Assembly: GCA_035642535.1 (NCBI GenBank)
Contig: DASQSE010000003.1
Location: 6,711-70,710, forward strand
Direction of reading: 5' to 3'
DNA: 64,000 bases
Source: Jatrophihabitans sp035642535
GTDB lineage: Bacteria > Actinomycetota > Actinomycetes > Mycobacteriales > Jatrophihabitantaceae
In this document: positions 16,372 to 24,758 of the stretch, piece by piece
Layout: every line of letters begins with the position of its first letter
How positions within the stretch are numbered: position 1 is the stretch's first letter
Notes under the pieces: model-generated
Seen by the model: the letters and a program-made list of their open reading frames with translations, nothing else
Told to the model about the DNA's origin: nothing
The model's database searches: none
Made by a program: the position numbers and the translations under genes

Positions 16372-17079
16372 ATGATGGTGTCCGCACCCAGTCGGGTCAC
16401 CGCCGCGATCCGGCCGCTCACCACGAGCGCGATAGTCTCCACCGGAGCGGATCAAACCCGAGCAGATGGGAGCGCGGTGGCTGACGAGCGGGTCAAGGAG
16501 GAAACCGTCGAGGCGCGGCGCGGGCGCTTCGAGCGGGACGCGCTGCCGTTTTTGGACCAGCTCTACGCAGCCGCGATGCGGATGACCCGCAACCCCTCCG
16601 ACGCCGAGGATCTCGTCCAGGAGACCTTCGTGAAGGCGTTCGCCGCCTTCCATCAGTTCACCGAAGGCACGAACCTCAAGGCCTGGCTCTACCGCATCCT
16701 TACGAATACGTTCATCAACAACTACCGCAAGAAGCAGCGCCAGCCCCAAGAGGCGGGCGGCGAGGACGTCGAGGACTGGCAGCTGCACCGCGCCGAATCG
16801 CACACCTCGTCCGGGCTCCGCTCCGCCGAGATGGAGGCGCTGGACCACCTGCCTGACTCCGACGTGAAGGACGCGCTGCAGGCGCTGCCCGAAGATTTCC
16901 GGCTGGCGGTCTACCTCGCCGACGTCGAGGGCTTCGCATACAAGGAAATCGCTGAGATCATGGGTACGCCGATCGGCACCGTGATGTCGCGCCTGCACCG
17001 CGGTCGCAAGCAGTTGCAGAACCTGCTCACCGAGTACGCCCGCGAACGCGGCCTGATCCCCAGTGGGGTGACGAAATGA
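16372..17079 (+). CDS. sigR: ECF sigma factor SigR/SigH, thiol-oxidative stress
   Basis: An ECF (group 4) sigma factor. Region 2 reads ALPFLDQLYAAAMRMTRNPSDAEDLVQETFVKAF and KAWLYRILTNTFINNYRKKQRQP, and region 4 reads FRLAVYLADVEGFAYKEIAEIMGTPIGTVMSRLHRGRKQL. It directs transcription of thioredoxin and mycothiol-recycling genes when disulfide stress releases it from RsrA. Two starts are supported: ATG 16372 with AGGAG, reached by the autoregulatory promoter (235 residues), and GTG 16477 with GGGAG, giving a 200-residue form of standard length. Streptomyces SigR is known to exist as long and short forms. The stop overlaps rsrA by four bases. Confidence 0.93.
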   Translation: MMVSAPSRVTAAIRPLTTSAIVSTGADQTRADGSAVADERVKEETVEARRGRFERDALPFLDQLYAAAMRMTRNPSDAEDLVQETFVKAFAAFHQFTEGTNLKAWLYRILTNTFINNYRKKQRQPQEAGGEDVEDWQLHRAESHTSSGLRSAEMEALDHLPDSDVKDALQALPEDFRLAVYLADVEGFAYKEIAEIMGTPIGTVMSRLHRGRKQLQNLLTEYARERGLIPSGVTK

Positions 17080-17366
17080 GTGGCTTCGGTTTCGGACCCG
17101 GAGGGCTCGACTGCGACGACGTGTTGCGTGACGTCTATCTGTACCTCGACGACGAAACCGACCCGGAGCTGCGCAACCGCATCCGTCAGCACCTCGACGG
17201 TTGTGCGCCGTGCCTCAAGCAGTTCGGCCTCGAGCAGGACGTCCGCTCGCTGATCGCGCGCTGCTGCGGCGGCGATCAGGCCCCACTCACGCTGCGCGAG
17301 CGGATCAGCGCGCGCATCACCGAGATCACCATCGAGTCGTCACACGTCGAATACCGCGCTGATTGA
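17076..17366 (+). CDS. rsrA: RsrA-type zinc anti-sigma factor
   Basis: A 96-residue ZAS-family anti-sigma factor. The zinc and redox motif HLDGCAPC supplies H39, C43 and C46, and C13 near the N-terminus completes the expected ligand set; C63-C64 are additional. Reduced, zinc-bound RsrA holds SigR inactive, and disulfide formation expels zinc and frees the sigma factor. The ATG overlaps the sigR stop as ATGA, so the two are made in step. It is convergent with a carboxypeptidase gene, 28 nt away. That gap contains GACCTG and CAGGTC as a weak inverted repeat. Confidence 0.93.
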   Translation: MSGFGFGPGGLDCDDVLRDVYLYLDDETDPELRNRIRQHLDGCAPCLKQFGLEQDVRSLIARCCGGDQAPLTLRERISARITEITIESSHVEYRAD

Positions 17367-17394
17367 CCTGCGCGACCGGTCAGGTCGCTCATTG

Positions 17395-18351
17395 TCAATT
17401 GGCCGGCGTCGGCGCAACCCGGTCCGCCAGCTGCTTGGCCGCGTAGAGGCCGGCGGTGATCAGGTTGTGGCCGTGCTGTCCGAGGACGACGCCGAGCAGG
17501 TCGACCGGGTGGCCGTGCACCTCGCGGCGCGCGCGGAACATGAAGCACCCGCCCGCCGCGTCGTCCGATCCGGTCTTCATGCCGACGAAGCCGTCCTGCC
17601 CGAGAAGCGCGTTGGTGTTCTCGACGTCGCCTGCGACGGGTAGCCGGTAGTCAGGCAACGCCATGAGCTCGGCAAGGGTGGCGTCCTGCGCAGCGACGCG
17701 CGCGAGCTGGAGCTGGTCCGCGGCCGTCGACACGGTGCCCTCGTCGAACCCGCTGGGATCGGTGTAGGTCGTGTGCGCCATGCCGAGCCGGCGCGCGGTC
17801 TCGTTCATCTCCGCGACGAAGGCCGGGACGCTGCCGTCGATCTGCCGCGCAACGAGCACCGCGACGTTGTTCGCGGACGGCAACAGTATTGCCACCAGCG
17901 CCTGCCGCTCGGTCAGGCGTTCGCCCGCGCGCACGTCGACGATCGACTGATCGGTCTCCCGACGCTGCTCGGTGTCCTTGACGTCCGCCACGGTGACGCG
18001 GAACCTGGGGCCGCGCGCGCCGCTGTCCAGCGGGAAGTGCCGAAGCACGAGGTAGGCGGTCATCACCTTGGCCAGGCTCGCGATCGGCTCCGGTTGCTGG
18101 TGCCGGCTGGCCGCCGGCGGCGCGTCGCCGAGTTGGTAGGCGCCCTGACCCTCGCGCGGCCACCCGTTCGTCGACAGGTAGTCGCGGTGCGCGTCATCGA
18201 GCCGGTACTTCACGATTACGACGGCCACGACGGTCGCCGTCACTACGATCGCGAGCGCGATTGCCGAGCGGATGAGTCGGCGGCGGCGGCGCCGCCGCGG
18301 CGCGTGCCGGGTCACCGGCCCGTACTGCGGCGGGACGAGCGTTTCGGTCAT
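17395..18351 (-). CDS. D-alanyl-D-alanine carboxypeptidase (S11, PBP5-like), membrane anchored
   Basis: A 318-residue serine peptidase of the S11 family. A short cytoplasmic segment with an arginine run precedes one transmembrane helix (about residues 28-47). The penicillin-binding motifs follow in order: SxxK in IASLAKVMTA, SxN in LPSANNVAVL and KTG in GMKTGSDD. The family trims D-alanine from peptidoglycan stem peptides outside the membrane. The C-terminal domain of classical PBP5 is missing, so this is a short form. It is divergent from the two-component system at 18460-20206, which might respond to envelope stress. Confidence 0.87.
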   Translation of the reverse strand: MTETLVPPQYGPVTRHAPRRRRRRRLIRSAIALAIVVTATVVAVVIVKYRLDDAHRDYLSTNGWPREGQGAYQLGDAPPAASRHQQPEPIASLAKVMTAYLVLRHFPLDSGARGPRFRVTVADVKDTEQRRETDQSIVDVRAGERLTERQALVAILLPSANNVAVLVARQIDGSVPAFVAEMNETARRLGMAHTTYTDPSGFDEGTVSTAADQLQLARVAAQDATLAELMALPDYRLPVAGDVENTNALLGQDGFVGMKTGSDDAAGGCFMFRARREVHGHPVDLLGVVLGQHGHNLITAGLYAAKQLADRVAPTPAN

Positions 18352-18459
18352 GGCGCGAGCGTCCCGCTCGGCCGTTATGGCGAGGATTCGAGACGTCCTT
18401 ATCCGGGGCTTATGGTGGTCGCGCGAAGCTCTACGTGATCTGATCAGGAGCGGTGAATC

Positions 18460-19119
18460 GTGCGTGTCCTACTCGCCGACGACGAGCGCCTGCTCGCCGA
18501 TACCGTCGCCGAGGGCTTGCGCAAGCTGGCGATGGCCGTCGACGTCTGTTACGACGGCGAGGCGGCGATGGAGCGGCTCAGCGTCAACAGCTACGACGTC
18601 GCCGTTCTCGACCGCGACATGCCCAAGGCCACCGGCGACGCGGTCTGCCGCTGGATGGTCGACGCCGCGCTCGGCACCCGGATCCTCATCCTGACCGCGG
18701 CGAGTGGCATCCGCGATCGCGTGGACGGGTTGGGGCTGGGCGCGGACGACTACCTCACCAAGCCGTTCGCCTTCGCCGAACTGGTGGCTCGGATTCACGC
18801 CCTCGCCCGCCGTCCGCCGGCCGGATCCGCGCCGGTCCTCGATCACTTCGGCGTGGTGCTCGACATACCGCGGCATCGGGCATTCCGCGACGGGCGGCTG
18901 CTCGACCTGACACCGAAGGAGTTCGCCGTCCTCTCGGTCTTGATGCACGCGGCGGGTCAGGTCGTGAGCTCGGAGGAGTTGCTCGAGAAGGCCTGGGACG
19001 AACACGCAGACCCGTTCACGAACGCGGTGCGCGTGGCGGTCATGACGCTGCGCCGCAAGCTCGGCGACCCGCCGATCGTGCACACCGTTCCGCGAGTCGG
19101 CTACCGGTTCGGAGAATGA
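18460..19119 (+). CDS. OmpR/PhoB-family response regulator
   Basis: A 219-residue two-domain response regulator. The receiver domain has the acidic pair D7-D8, the phospho-acceptor D51 in VAVLDRDMP, and the conserved LTKPFAF lysine. The C-terminal winged helix contains LTPKEFAVLSVLM and VMTLRRKLGDPPIVHTVPRVGYRF. The neighbouring histidine kinase starts five bases after its stop, so they form a pair. The GTG start has CAGGAG before it. The regulon is unknown; the divergent carboxypeptidase gene is an obvious candidate target. Confidence 0.91.
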   Translation: MRVLLADDERLLADTVAEGLRKLAMAVDVCYDGEAAMERLSVNSYDVAVLDRDMPKATGDAVCRWMVDAALGTRILILTAASGIRDRVDGLGLGADDYLTKPFAFAELVARIHALARRPPAGSAPVLDHFGVVLDIPRHRAFRDGRLLDLTPKEFAVLSVLMHAAGQVVSSEELLEKAWDEHADPFTNAVRVAVMTLRRKLGDPPIVHTVPRVGYRFGE

Positions 19120-19123
19120 ACGC

Positions 19124-20206
19124 GTGCACCTGACACTGCGCCGCCGGGCACTACTTGCAGTCCTGGTCAGTTGGCCGCTGGGCTTCGCCTATGTGTTCGT
19201 CGGCGGGCACCTTGCGGTCCAGTTGGCGCGCAACATCGGCGGTGCGTACCCGGATTGCAGCTCCGGCACGCTGAAGCAGCTCGACGCCTTCAACGGCTGC
19301 GACCGGGCGACCTTTCACGGCGGGTACGTCTGGCTCGAGTTGTTGCTCATGACCGTGGTCGCCCTCGCCATCGGCTACGGCCTGGCGCGCTGGGTCACCT
19401 GGCCGATGCGGCAGATCGCCGACAGCGTCGCCCGGTTCGGGCCGACGAGCCTGGGCCTTCGGCTGCGCGCGACGGGGCCGCGGGACGAGACGCGCCGGTT
19501 GTCCGACGAGATCGACGCGATGCTGGACCGGCTGGCGGAGGGATACGAGGCGCAGCGCCGGTTCGCGTCCAACGCCTCGCACGAATTGCGGACCCCGCTG
19601 GCCACGCAGCGCGCGCTCATCGAGGTGAGCCTGTCGTCGGCGCTCACGCCGGACCAGCTCGAGCTGCTTTCGCGCCAGCTGCTGGCGACCAACGAGCGCA
19701 ACGAACAACTCGTCGACGGGCTGTTGACGCTCGCCGAGACCGAGCGCGGCCTGATGACGAGCAATCCGTTGCGCCTCGACATGATCGTCGCCGACACGGT
19801 CGAGTTGCTGAGTCCCGCGGCCAAGGAACGCGAACTGCAGATTGATACGGACCTCGAGCCGGTGACCGTGATCGGCGAGCAGCCGCTGCTCGAGCGACTC
19901 GCCAACAACCTGATCTTCAATGCGATCAAGCACAACCACCCCGGAGGCAGCGTTTCTGTGACGGTCACGCGCGACGGTGTCCTCAGCGTCGCAAACACCG
20001 GTCCGGTCGTGGCTCCGGAGCACGTCGCCGGGTTGTTCGAGCCGTTTCGGCGGGGGAGTGGGGAGCGACTCGACCACGGCGGCGGAGTGGGGCTCGGGCT
20101 GACGATCGCCCGATCGATCGCCGCCGCGCACCGTGCCGCGATCGGCGCGCAGCCGAACCCGGGCGGCGGGCTGGTCGTTTCGGTGCGACTCGGTCGCGTC
20201 GCGTAA
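19124..20206 (+). CDS. Sensor histidine kinase, HAMP type
   Basis: A 360-residue membrane sensor kinase. Two transmembrane helices (about residues 9-31 and 69-90) bracket an external loop of roughly 35 residues with two cysteines (C45, C59), possibly a disulfide. A HAMP linker follows, then HisKA with H153 in NASHELRTPLA, and HATPase_c with NNLIFNAIKHN, VANTGP and GGGVGLGLTIARSI. It should phosphorylate the preceding response regulator. The very small sensor loop suggests it reads the membrane or a partner protein rather than a large ligand. Confidence 0.9.
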   Translation: MHLTLRRRALLAVLVSWPLGFAYVFVGGHLAVQLARNIGGAYPDCSSGTLKQLDAFNGCDRATFHGGYVWLELLLMTVVALAIGYGLARWVTWPMRQIADSVARFGPTSLGLRLRATGPRDETRRLSDEIDAMLDRLAEGYEAQRRFASNASHELRTPLATQRALIEVSLSSALTPDQLELLSRQLLATNERNEQLVDGLLTLAETERGLMTSNPLRLDMIVADTVELLSPAAKERELQIDTDLEPVTVIGEQPLLERLANNLIFNAIKHNHPGGSVSVTVTRDGVLSVANTGPVVAPEHVAGLFEPFRRGSGERLDHGGGVGLGLTIARSIAAAHRAAIGAQPNPGGGLVVSVRLGRVA

Positions 20207-20210
20207 CCGA

Positions 20211-20684
20211 CTACGCCTTTTCCCGGCTGAGCACGTGCTCGAGCGCCGCCGCGAGGGTGGCGAGCTCAGCGGCATTGAGGTGCGCGGCGAAGTGGTCGGC
20301 CACACCACGCAGGTAGGCGGGTGCGGCCGCGCGAAACCGTCGCCCACCCGCGGCCGTCATCGCCGCATAGGTCGAGCGTCGATCGCTCGGATGCGCGACG
20401 CGCTCGACGAACCCGGCGCGCGACAACTCGTCCACCACCCGGCTGACGCGGGTACGGGAGAGCACCACCCGCGCGCCGAGCTCGCTCATCGACAGCCGCC
20501 GTTCCGGCGCGGACGCAAGCTCGAGCAGCACGTCGTACCACGCGACCGACAACCCGGCTGCGGCTTGTAACTCGCGATCGAGCGCCGGGACCAGCGCAGC
20601 GTGGACGCGCAACAGCGCAGCCCAGGCGCGCACTCCTGGCGACGACGTGCCAACCGAGATGAATGCCGACTTCGACGCAGTCAC
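20211..20684 (-). CDS. MarR-family regulator
   Basis: A 157-residue MarR protein with a winged helix in LSMSELGARVVLSRTRVSRVVDELSRAGFVERVAHPSDRRSTYAAMT. Such dimers usually repress a divergent gene until a phenolic or electrophilic ligand binds. The GTG start at 20684 faces an FMN-dependent azoreductase gene across 95 nt that hold two copies of a 16-bp repeat, the probable operators. Regulation of the azoreductase, and of itself, by this protein is therefore likely. Confidence 0.89.
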   Translation of the reverse strand: MTASKSAFISVGTSSPGVRAWAALLRVHAALVPALDRELQAAAGLSVAWYDVLLELASAPERRLSMSELGARVVLSRTRVSRVVDELSRAGFVERVAHPSDRRSTYAAMTAAGGRRFRAAAPAYLRGVADHFAAHLNAAELATLAAALEHVLSREKA

Positions 20685-20702
20685 CGCATCAGCCTAATGC
20701 AC

Positions 20703-20754
20703 TTGCGTGTGCGCACGCACATATGTATAACGAATATGTGTGCGCACGCACATA
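20703..20754 (+). promoter_or_regulatory. azoR promoter with two MarR-type operators
   Basis: TTGCGT (20703-20708) and TATAAC (20726-20731), 17 bases apart, form a good promoter for the azoreductase. TGTGCGCACGCACATA occurs twice, at 20708-20723 and 20739-20754, exactly 31 bp apart (about three helical turns). One copy lies between -35 and -10 and the other lies over the expected transcription start. Each copy contains internal dyad symmetry (GTGCGCAC). A repressor bound to either copy would block the promoter. The sequences are observed; MarR binding is inferred. Confidence 0.75.
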
Positions 20755-20779
20755 AGTCTGATTCGAAGGAGCATCAGTC

Positions 20780-21424
20780 GTGTCGATCAGCAACGGGGCA
20801 GGACGACTCCTGCACATCTCCGCGTCCCCGCGCGGCACAGAATCCGAATCACTCGCGCTCGCGTCCACCTTCCTGACGACGTTCGCCGATACGCACCCGG
20901 ACGTCGAGGTTGAGGCGTGGGATCTCTGGGACGGCACGCTGCCGGAGTTCGGCCCGGCCGCCGCGGCGGCCAAGATGGCTGTCTTCGCCGGCTCCGATCC
21001 GGAGGGGGAGCAGGCCCGGGCGTGGACGGCAGCCGGCAACACGTTCCGCCGCTTCGACGCGGCCGACAGCTACCTGTTCAGCGTGCCGATGTGGAACCAC
21101 GGCATCCCGTACATCCTCAAGCAGTTCATCGACGTCGTCTCCCAACCTGGGCTGATCTTCGACTTCGACCCGGACGCCGGCTACCTGCCACGGCTGCACG
21201 GCAAGAAGGCGGCCGTGATCTACACGAGCGCGGTCTACGGGCCGGGTCGCGGCCACGGCTTCGGCAACGACTTCCAGCGTCCGTATTTCGACGACTGGCT
21301 GCGCTGGGCCGGGATCACCGACATCCGCGAGGTCACGTTCCGGCCGAATCTGGCGACGGCGGACGCCGAAACCGGGCGGCAGGCGGCGCGCGCCGCAGCC
21401 CGCGATCTCGCCAAGACCTTCTGA
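20780..21424 (+). CDS. azoR: FMN-dependent NADH-azoreductase (AzoR/flavodoxin-like fold)
   Basis: A 214-residue flavodoxin-fold reductase. It opens with LLHISASPRGTESESLALA (the FMN phosphate loop), has VPMWNHGIPYILKQFIDVV around residues 105-125, and ends with the ADAETGRQAARAAA helix typical of AzoR. It reduces quinones and azo or nitro compounds by two-electron transfer from NAD(P)H. GTG 20780 follows AAGGAG. It is divergent from a MarR gene and lies behind the double operator, so it is probably induced by quinone-like compounds. It is convergent with trmL with no gap. Confidence 0.88.
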   Translation: MSISNGAGRLLHISASPRGTESESLALASTFLTTFADTHPDVEVEAWDLWDGTLPEFGPAAAAAKMAVFAGSDPEGEQARAWTAAGNTFRRFDAADSYLFSVPMWNHGIPYILKQFIDVVSQPGLIFDFDPDAGYLPRLHGKKAAVIYTSAVYGPGRGHGFGNDFQRPYFDDWLRWAGITDIREVTFRPNLATADAETGRQAARAAARDLAKTF

Positions 21425-21886
21425 TCACGCTCCTGCGAAGCGCTGTTGGCGCCACGCTTCGTACGCGGCAACCGCGGCCGCATTCGAAAGATTCAGCGAC
21501 CGGCGTCCGGCCAGCATCGGAATCCGCAGCCGCTGCGTGATGTTCGGGTGCTCCAGCACCGCCTCGGACAGATCACCCGGCTCGGGGCCGAACATCAATA
21601 CGTCCCCGGCCTGGTACGCCACGTCGGCGTAGCACGTGTCTGCCGCGGCGGTGAACGCGTAAACGCGCGCGGGTAGGACTATGTCCCACAGCGCGTCGAG
21701 CGAGGGATGCACGGTCGTGGTCGCCAGATCGTGGTAGTCGAGACCGGCGCGGCGCAGTTGGGCGTCGGCCATGGTGAAGCCGAGCGGCTCGACGAGATGC
21801 AGATGTGCGCCGGTCGCGGCGACGAGGCGGATCGCGTTGCCGGTGTTCGGCGGGATGCGCGGCTCGACGAAGACGATGTGGAACAC
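21425..21886 (-). CDS. trmL: tRNA (cytidine34-2'-O)-methyltransferase TrmL
   Basis: A 153-residue SPOUT methyltransferase. It starts with FHIVFVEPRIPPNTGNAIRLVAATG and has LMFGPEPGDLSEAVL and the knot-forming RIPMLAGRRSLNLSNAAAVAAYEAWRQ. TrmL methylates the 2'-hydroxyl of the wobble base in some leucine tRNAs. The GTG start at 21886 gives exactly the family length. It is convergent with the azoreductase and divergent from a methyltransferase gene 29 nt away. Confidence 0.92.
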   Translation of the reverse strand: MFHIVFVEPRIPPNTGNAIRLVAATGAHLHLVEPLGFTMADAQLRRAGLDYHDLATTTVHPSLDALWDIVLPARVYAFTAAADTCYADVAYQAGDVLMFGPEPGDLSEAVLEHPNITQRLRIPMLAGRRSLNLSNAAAVAAYEAWRQQRFAGA

Positions 21887-21915
21887 GCTCCACCTTACGT
21901 GCGAGGCTTGGCCAC

Positions 21916-22650
21916 GTGGTCGATGCAGCGTATGACGATCCGTACCTGGCCTCGCTCTACGACCTCGAGAACGGGTGGGGCGCGGACAACGCGTTCTACC
22001 TCGGGTATGTGCGTTCCGCTCGCGACGTCGTGGACAACGGGTGTGGCACGGGCGTAGTCCTGGCCGCCGCGCAGCGGGCCGGTCACCAGGGCCGGTTGGT
22101 CGGGCTGGACCCGGCCGCCGGGATGCTGGCGCAGGCGCGCAGACATTTCGGCGTCGAGTGGCGTCAGACCACGCTCGTCGAAGCGGGTTACGAGGCCGAA
22201 TTCGATCTGGTGATCATGACCGGGCACGCGTTCCAGGAGCTGCTCGGCGACGACGAGATTCGCGCCTTCCTGGCCGCGGCGGCGCGGGCGTTACGCACCG
22301 GTGGCCGGCTCGCATTCGAGACGCGCAATCCGCTCGTCCGCGCATGGGAGCAGTGGAACCCCGACCAGGTTTTCGAGTTCACCGACCCGCACGGCCGCGC
22401 GCTACGCGAGTGGCACGAGGTGCTCAGCTGCGATGAGGAACTCGTCACCTTCACGGAAACCGTCGCGTGCGATGCGTGGCCGGCGCCGAAGGTCAGCCGC
22501 AGCACGCTGCGCTTCCTGCCTGCTCAGCACCTCGACCATCTGCTCTGCGCGGCGGGCTTCGGAATCGACGAGCGTTACGGCGACTGGGATCGCAGCCTGA
22601 TGACACCGACCAGCCGGGAGATCATCACGATTGCGCGCCGCGCTGCGTAG
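21916..22650 (+). CDS. Class I SAM-dependent methyltransferase
   Basis: A 244-residue Rossmann-fold methyltransferase. Motif I reads VVDNGCGTGVVLAAA, then VGLDPAAGMLAQAR and the LVIMTGHAFQELL strand. The C-terminal half (FEFTDPHGRALREWHEVL, SRSTLRFLPAQHLDHLLCAAGF) matches small-molecule methyltransferases. The substrate is not evident. GTG 21916 is used because the open frame extends upstream only as antisense to trmL. Its 3' end overlaps the convergent symporter gene by 26 bases. Confidence 0.84.
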   Translation: MVDAAYDDPYLASLYDLENGWGADNAFYLGYVRSARDVVDNGCGTGVVLAAAQRAGHQGRLVGLDPAAGMLAQARRHFGVEWRQTTLVEAGYEAEFDLVIMTGHAFQELLGDDEIRAFLAAAARALRTGGRLAFETRNPLVRAWEQWNPDQVFEFTDPHGRALREWHEVLSCDEELVTFTETVACDAWPAPKVSRSTLRFLPAQHLDHLLCAAGFGIDERYGDWDRSLMTPTSREIITIARRAA

Positions 22651-24376
22651 TCGTCGAATGCACCGCGCCCTCCTCGGCACCCATTTCCTCGTCGGCGGTG
22701 ACGACGACGTACTCGGACGGCGCGTCGGAGTGGTAGTCGGCCCGCTCGGTCGCGTCGGTGCCTGCCGGCGCCCGCAGCGCACGCAGCAGCAGCGTCGCCG
22801 CTACCGCGACGATCAGGTTGATCACCAGCGCGCTCACCGCGATGTACACCTTGGTGTCGGTGAACGGGAAGTTGCCCAGTGACGAACCGAAGTGCCACAC
22901 GCCGCTCGTCGATATCACCGGCTCGCCGTTCGCGCCCACCCTGACCGTCGTGTGCGGGACGGTCTGCCGGTACATCTCGACCGACCCGTAGACGATGCCG
23001 GCCACCCAACCGAGCAGTAGCGCCCAGCGGTGGAACCACCGGGAGTAGAGCCCGGCGACGACCGCGACGATCGTCTGCAGGATCAGCACCCCGCCCAATA
23101 GCTGCATGTTGATCGCGTTCTGGCGGTTTAGGGCGAGCGCGAACAACAGCGCGCCGAACTTCACCAACAGAGAAACGATCTTGGAGACTTGCGCCTCCTC
23201 GCCTGGCGACGCCTGCGGTCGCAGGTACTCGCGGTAGATGTTGCGGGTGAACAGGTTGGCGGCCGCGATCGACATGATCGCCGCCGGCACCAGCGCGCCG
23301 ATCCCGATAGCCGCGAAGGCCACACCGGCGAACCACGACGGGAACACGGTGTCGAAGAAGTGCGGGACCGCCAGCTGGGCGTTGGCCGTGCCATCCTGTC
23401 CGTACACGGTCATGTTGCCCTGCCCGACCTCGTAGATCGCTGCGAAGCCGAGTAGTGCCAGCAGGGCGAGCATCAGCGAGTACGCCGGCAGGATGGCGGT
23501 GTTGCGCCGGATGACGCCGCGCCGGCGGCTCGCGAGGACCGCGGTGATCGCGTGCGGATACATGAACAGCGCCAGCGCGGAGCCGAACGCCAGCGTGGCG
23601 TACGCCCAGTACGTCGTATTGCTGGCCGTGAACGCGCCAGGCGGCAGGCCGGGCGGAGGTGTCGCTGTCAGCTTGGTCTTGGCAGAGTCGAACATCGTGC
23701 CGTAACCGATCTTGACTCCGACGTAGACGACGGCAGCGACGATTGCGATGTAGATCAGCGTGTCCTTGACGAACGCGATCAGCGCCGGCGCGCGGAGTCC
23801 GGACGTGTAGGTGTACGCGGCCAGCACCGCGAACGCGATGATCAGCGGCAGGTCACGGACGAAGGTGTTGCCGGAACCGCCGATGCCCATAGTGTCGATG
23901 ACGGCCTGGAGACCGACCAGCTGCAGCGCGATGTACGGCATCGTCGCGACGATGCCCGTGACCGCGATGGCGAGTGCGAGCAGCCGGCTGTCATACCGGC
24001 CGCGCACGAAGTCCGCCGCCGTCACGTAGCCGCGCCGCTGCGACACGCTCCACAGTCGCGGCAGGAACACGAAGACGATCGGGTACGCGACGATCGTGTA
24101 CGGGACGGCGAAGAACCCGGCGACTGCGCCGGTCGCGTACATCGCGGCCGGCACCGCCACGAACGTGTACGCGGTGTAGAGATCGCCGCCGACCAGGAAC
24201 CAGGAAACGATGGTGCCGAAGCCGCGTCCGCCGAGCCCCCACTCGTCGAGGCTGCCCATCGAGTCCGGCTTGCGCCAGCGCGCCGCGATGAATCCGCCGA
24301 TGGTGACGATGACGAAGAAGAACAGGACGACGCCGAGCTCGACGCCGTGCACGCCGCTCCCGCTCGCGAGGCTCAT
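22625..24376 (-). CDS. Sodium:solute symporter (SSS family, monocarboxylate-type permease)
   Basis: A 583-residue SSS-family protein with about 13-14 hydrophobic helices. It starts with LGVVLFFFVIVTIGGFIAARW and contains LGGRGFGTIVSWFLVGGDLYTAYTF, AYTYTSGLRAPALIAFVKD (the sodium-site helix) and AIGIGALVPAAIMSIAAANLFTRNIYREYL. The helix order resembles MctP-type monocarboxylate permeases, but the substrate could be acetate, pyruvate or another small acid. The ATG overlaps the stop of a DUF3311 gene as ATGA, a common pairing for this branch. A charged cytoplasmic tail ends the protein. Confidence 0.9.
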   Translation of the reverse strand: MSLASGSGVHGVELGVVLFFFVIVTIGGFIAARWRKPDSMGSLDEWGLGGRGFGTIVSWFLVGGDLYTAYTFVAVPAAMYATGAVAGFFAVPYTIVAYPIVFVFLPRLWSVSQRRGYVTAADFVRGRYDSRLLALAIAVTGIVATMPYIALQLVGLQAVIDTMGIGGSGNTFVRDLPLIIAFAVLAAYTYTSGLRAPALIAFVKDTLIYIAIVAAVVYVGVKIGYGTMFDSAKTKLTATPPPGLPPGAFTASNTTYWAYATLAFGSALALFMYPHAITAVLASRRRGVIRRNTAILPAYSLMLALLALLGFAAIYEVGQGNMTVYGQDGTANAQLAVPHFFDTVFPSWFAGVAFAAIGIGALVPAAIMSIAAANLFTRNIYREYLRPQASPGEEAQVSKIVSLLVKFGALLFALALNRQNAINMQLLGGVLILQTIVAVVAGLYSRWFHRWALLLGWVAGIVYGSVEMYRQTVPHTTVRVGANGEPVISTSGVWHFGSSLGNFPFTDTKVYIAVSALVINLIVAVAATLLLRALRAPAGTDATERADYHSDAPSEYVVVTADEEMGAEEGAVHSTTTQRGAQS

Positions 24377-24636
24377 CGGTCACCTCGCGCGCGCTTGATG
24401 AGCACGTAGGCGGTGTAGGTGAGTACCGGCGTGATGAGCACCCACATGACCTGGTACCAGTAGAAGAATGGCCAGCCCCACAGCTTGGGGGTCTCGCGTG
24501 AGTAGGTTGGGACGGCTGCGAGCGCCGCACAGGGGATGATGAGCAGCACAGCGACCGAGACGATCGTCCTGGCAGGCAGCCGGGAAGCCTCGGCAGGCTC
24601 CGATCGCACTTTCGACGGGGGGTTCGACGCGGACAT
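24373..24636 (-). CDS. DUF3311 small membrane protein, symporter partner
   Basis: An 87-residue protein with two hydrophobic helices (IVSVAVLLIIPCAALAAVPTY and FYWYQVMWVLITPVLTYTAYVL), the DUF3311 pattern. Such proteins are regularly encoded just before SSS permeases and probably form part of the transporter, but their role is not proven. ATG 24636 follows AGGGAG, and the longer frame from 24732 is rejected because it adds a polar tail without a ribosome site. It is divergent from pdtaS. Confidence 0.85.
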   Translation of the reverse strand: MSASNPPSKVRSEPAEASRLPARTIVSVAVLLIIPCAALAAVPTYSRETPKLWGWPFFYWYQVMWVLITPVLTYTAYVLIKRARGDR

Positions 24637-24758
24637 GTCAGTCTCCCTGCGTGAGCCGAGTGACAACTCTGAAACTTTAGTACCCATTTGTACCTTTTGG
24701 TCCGCGGCGCGACCCTCATGGCACGGGAACACCGCCCGGATGCGAGGCTTCTAGGTCG

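Noticed and set aside
17362..17400. Strong terminator between rsrA and the carboxypeptidase gene
   Set aside because: Only a 6-bp stem with a ten-base loop is visible; too weak for a separate entry.
24680..24694. Direct repeat GTACC ten bases apart in the pdtaS/DUF3311 gap
   Set aside because: Too short and isolated to call an operator.
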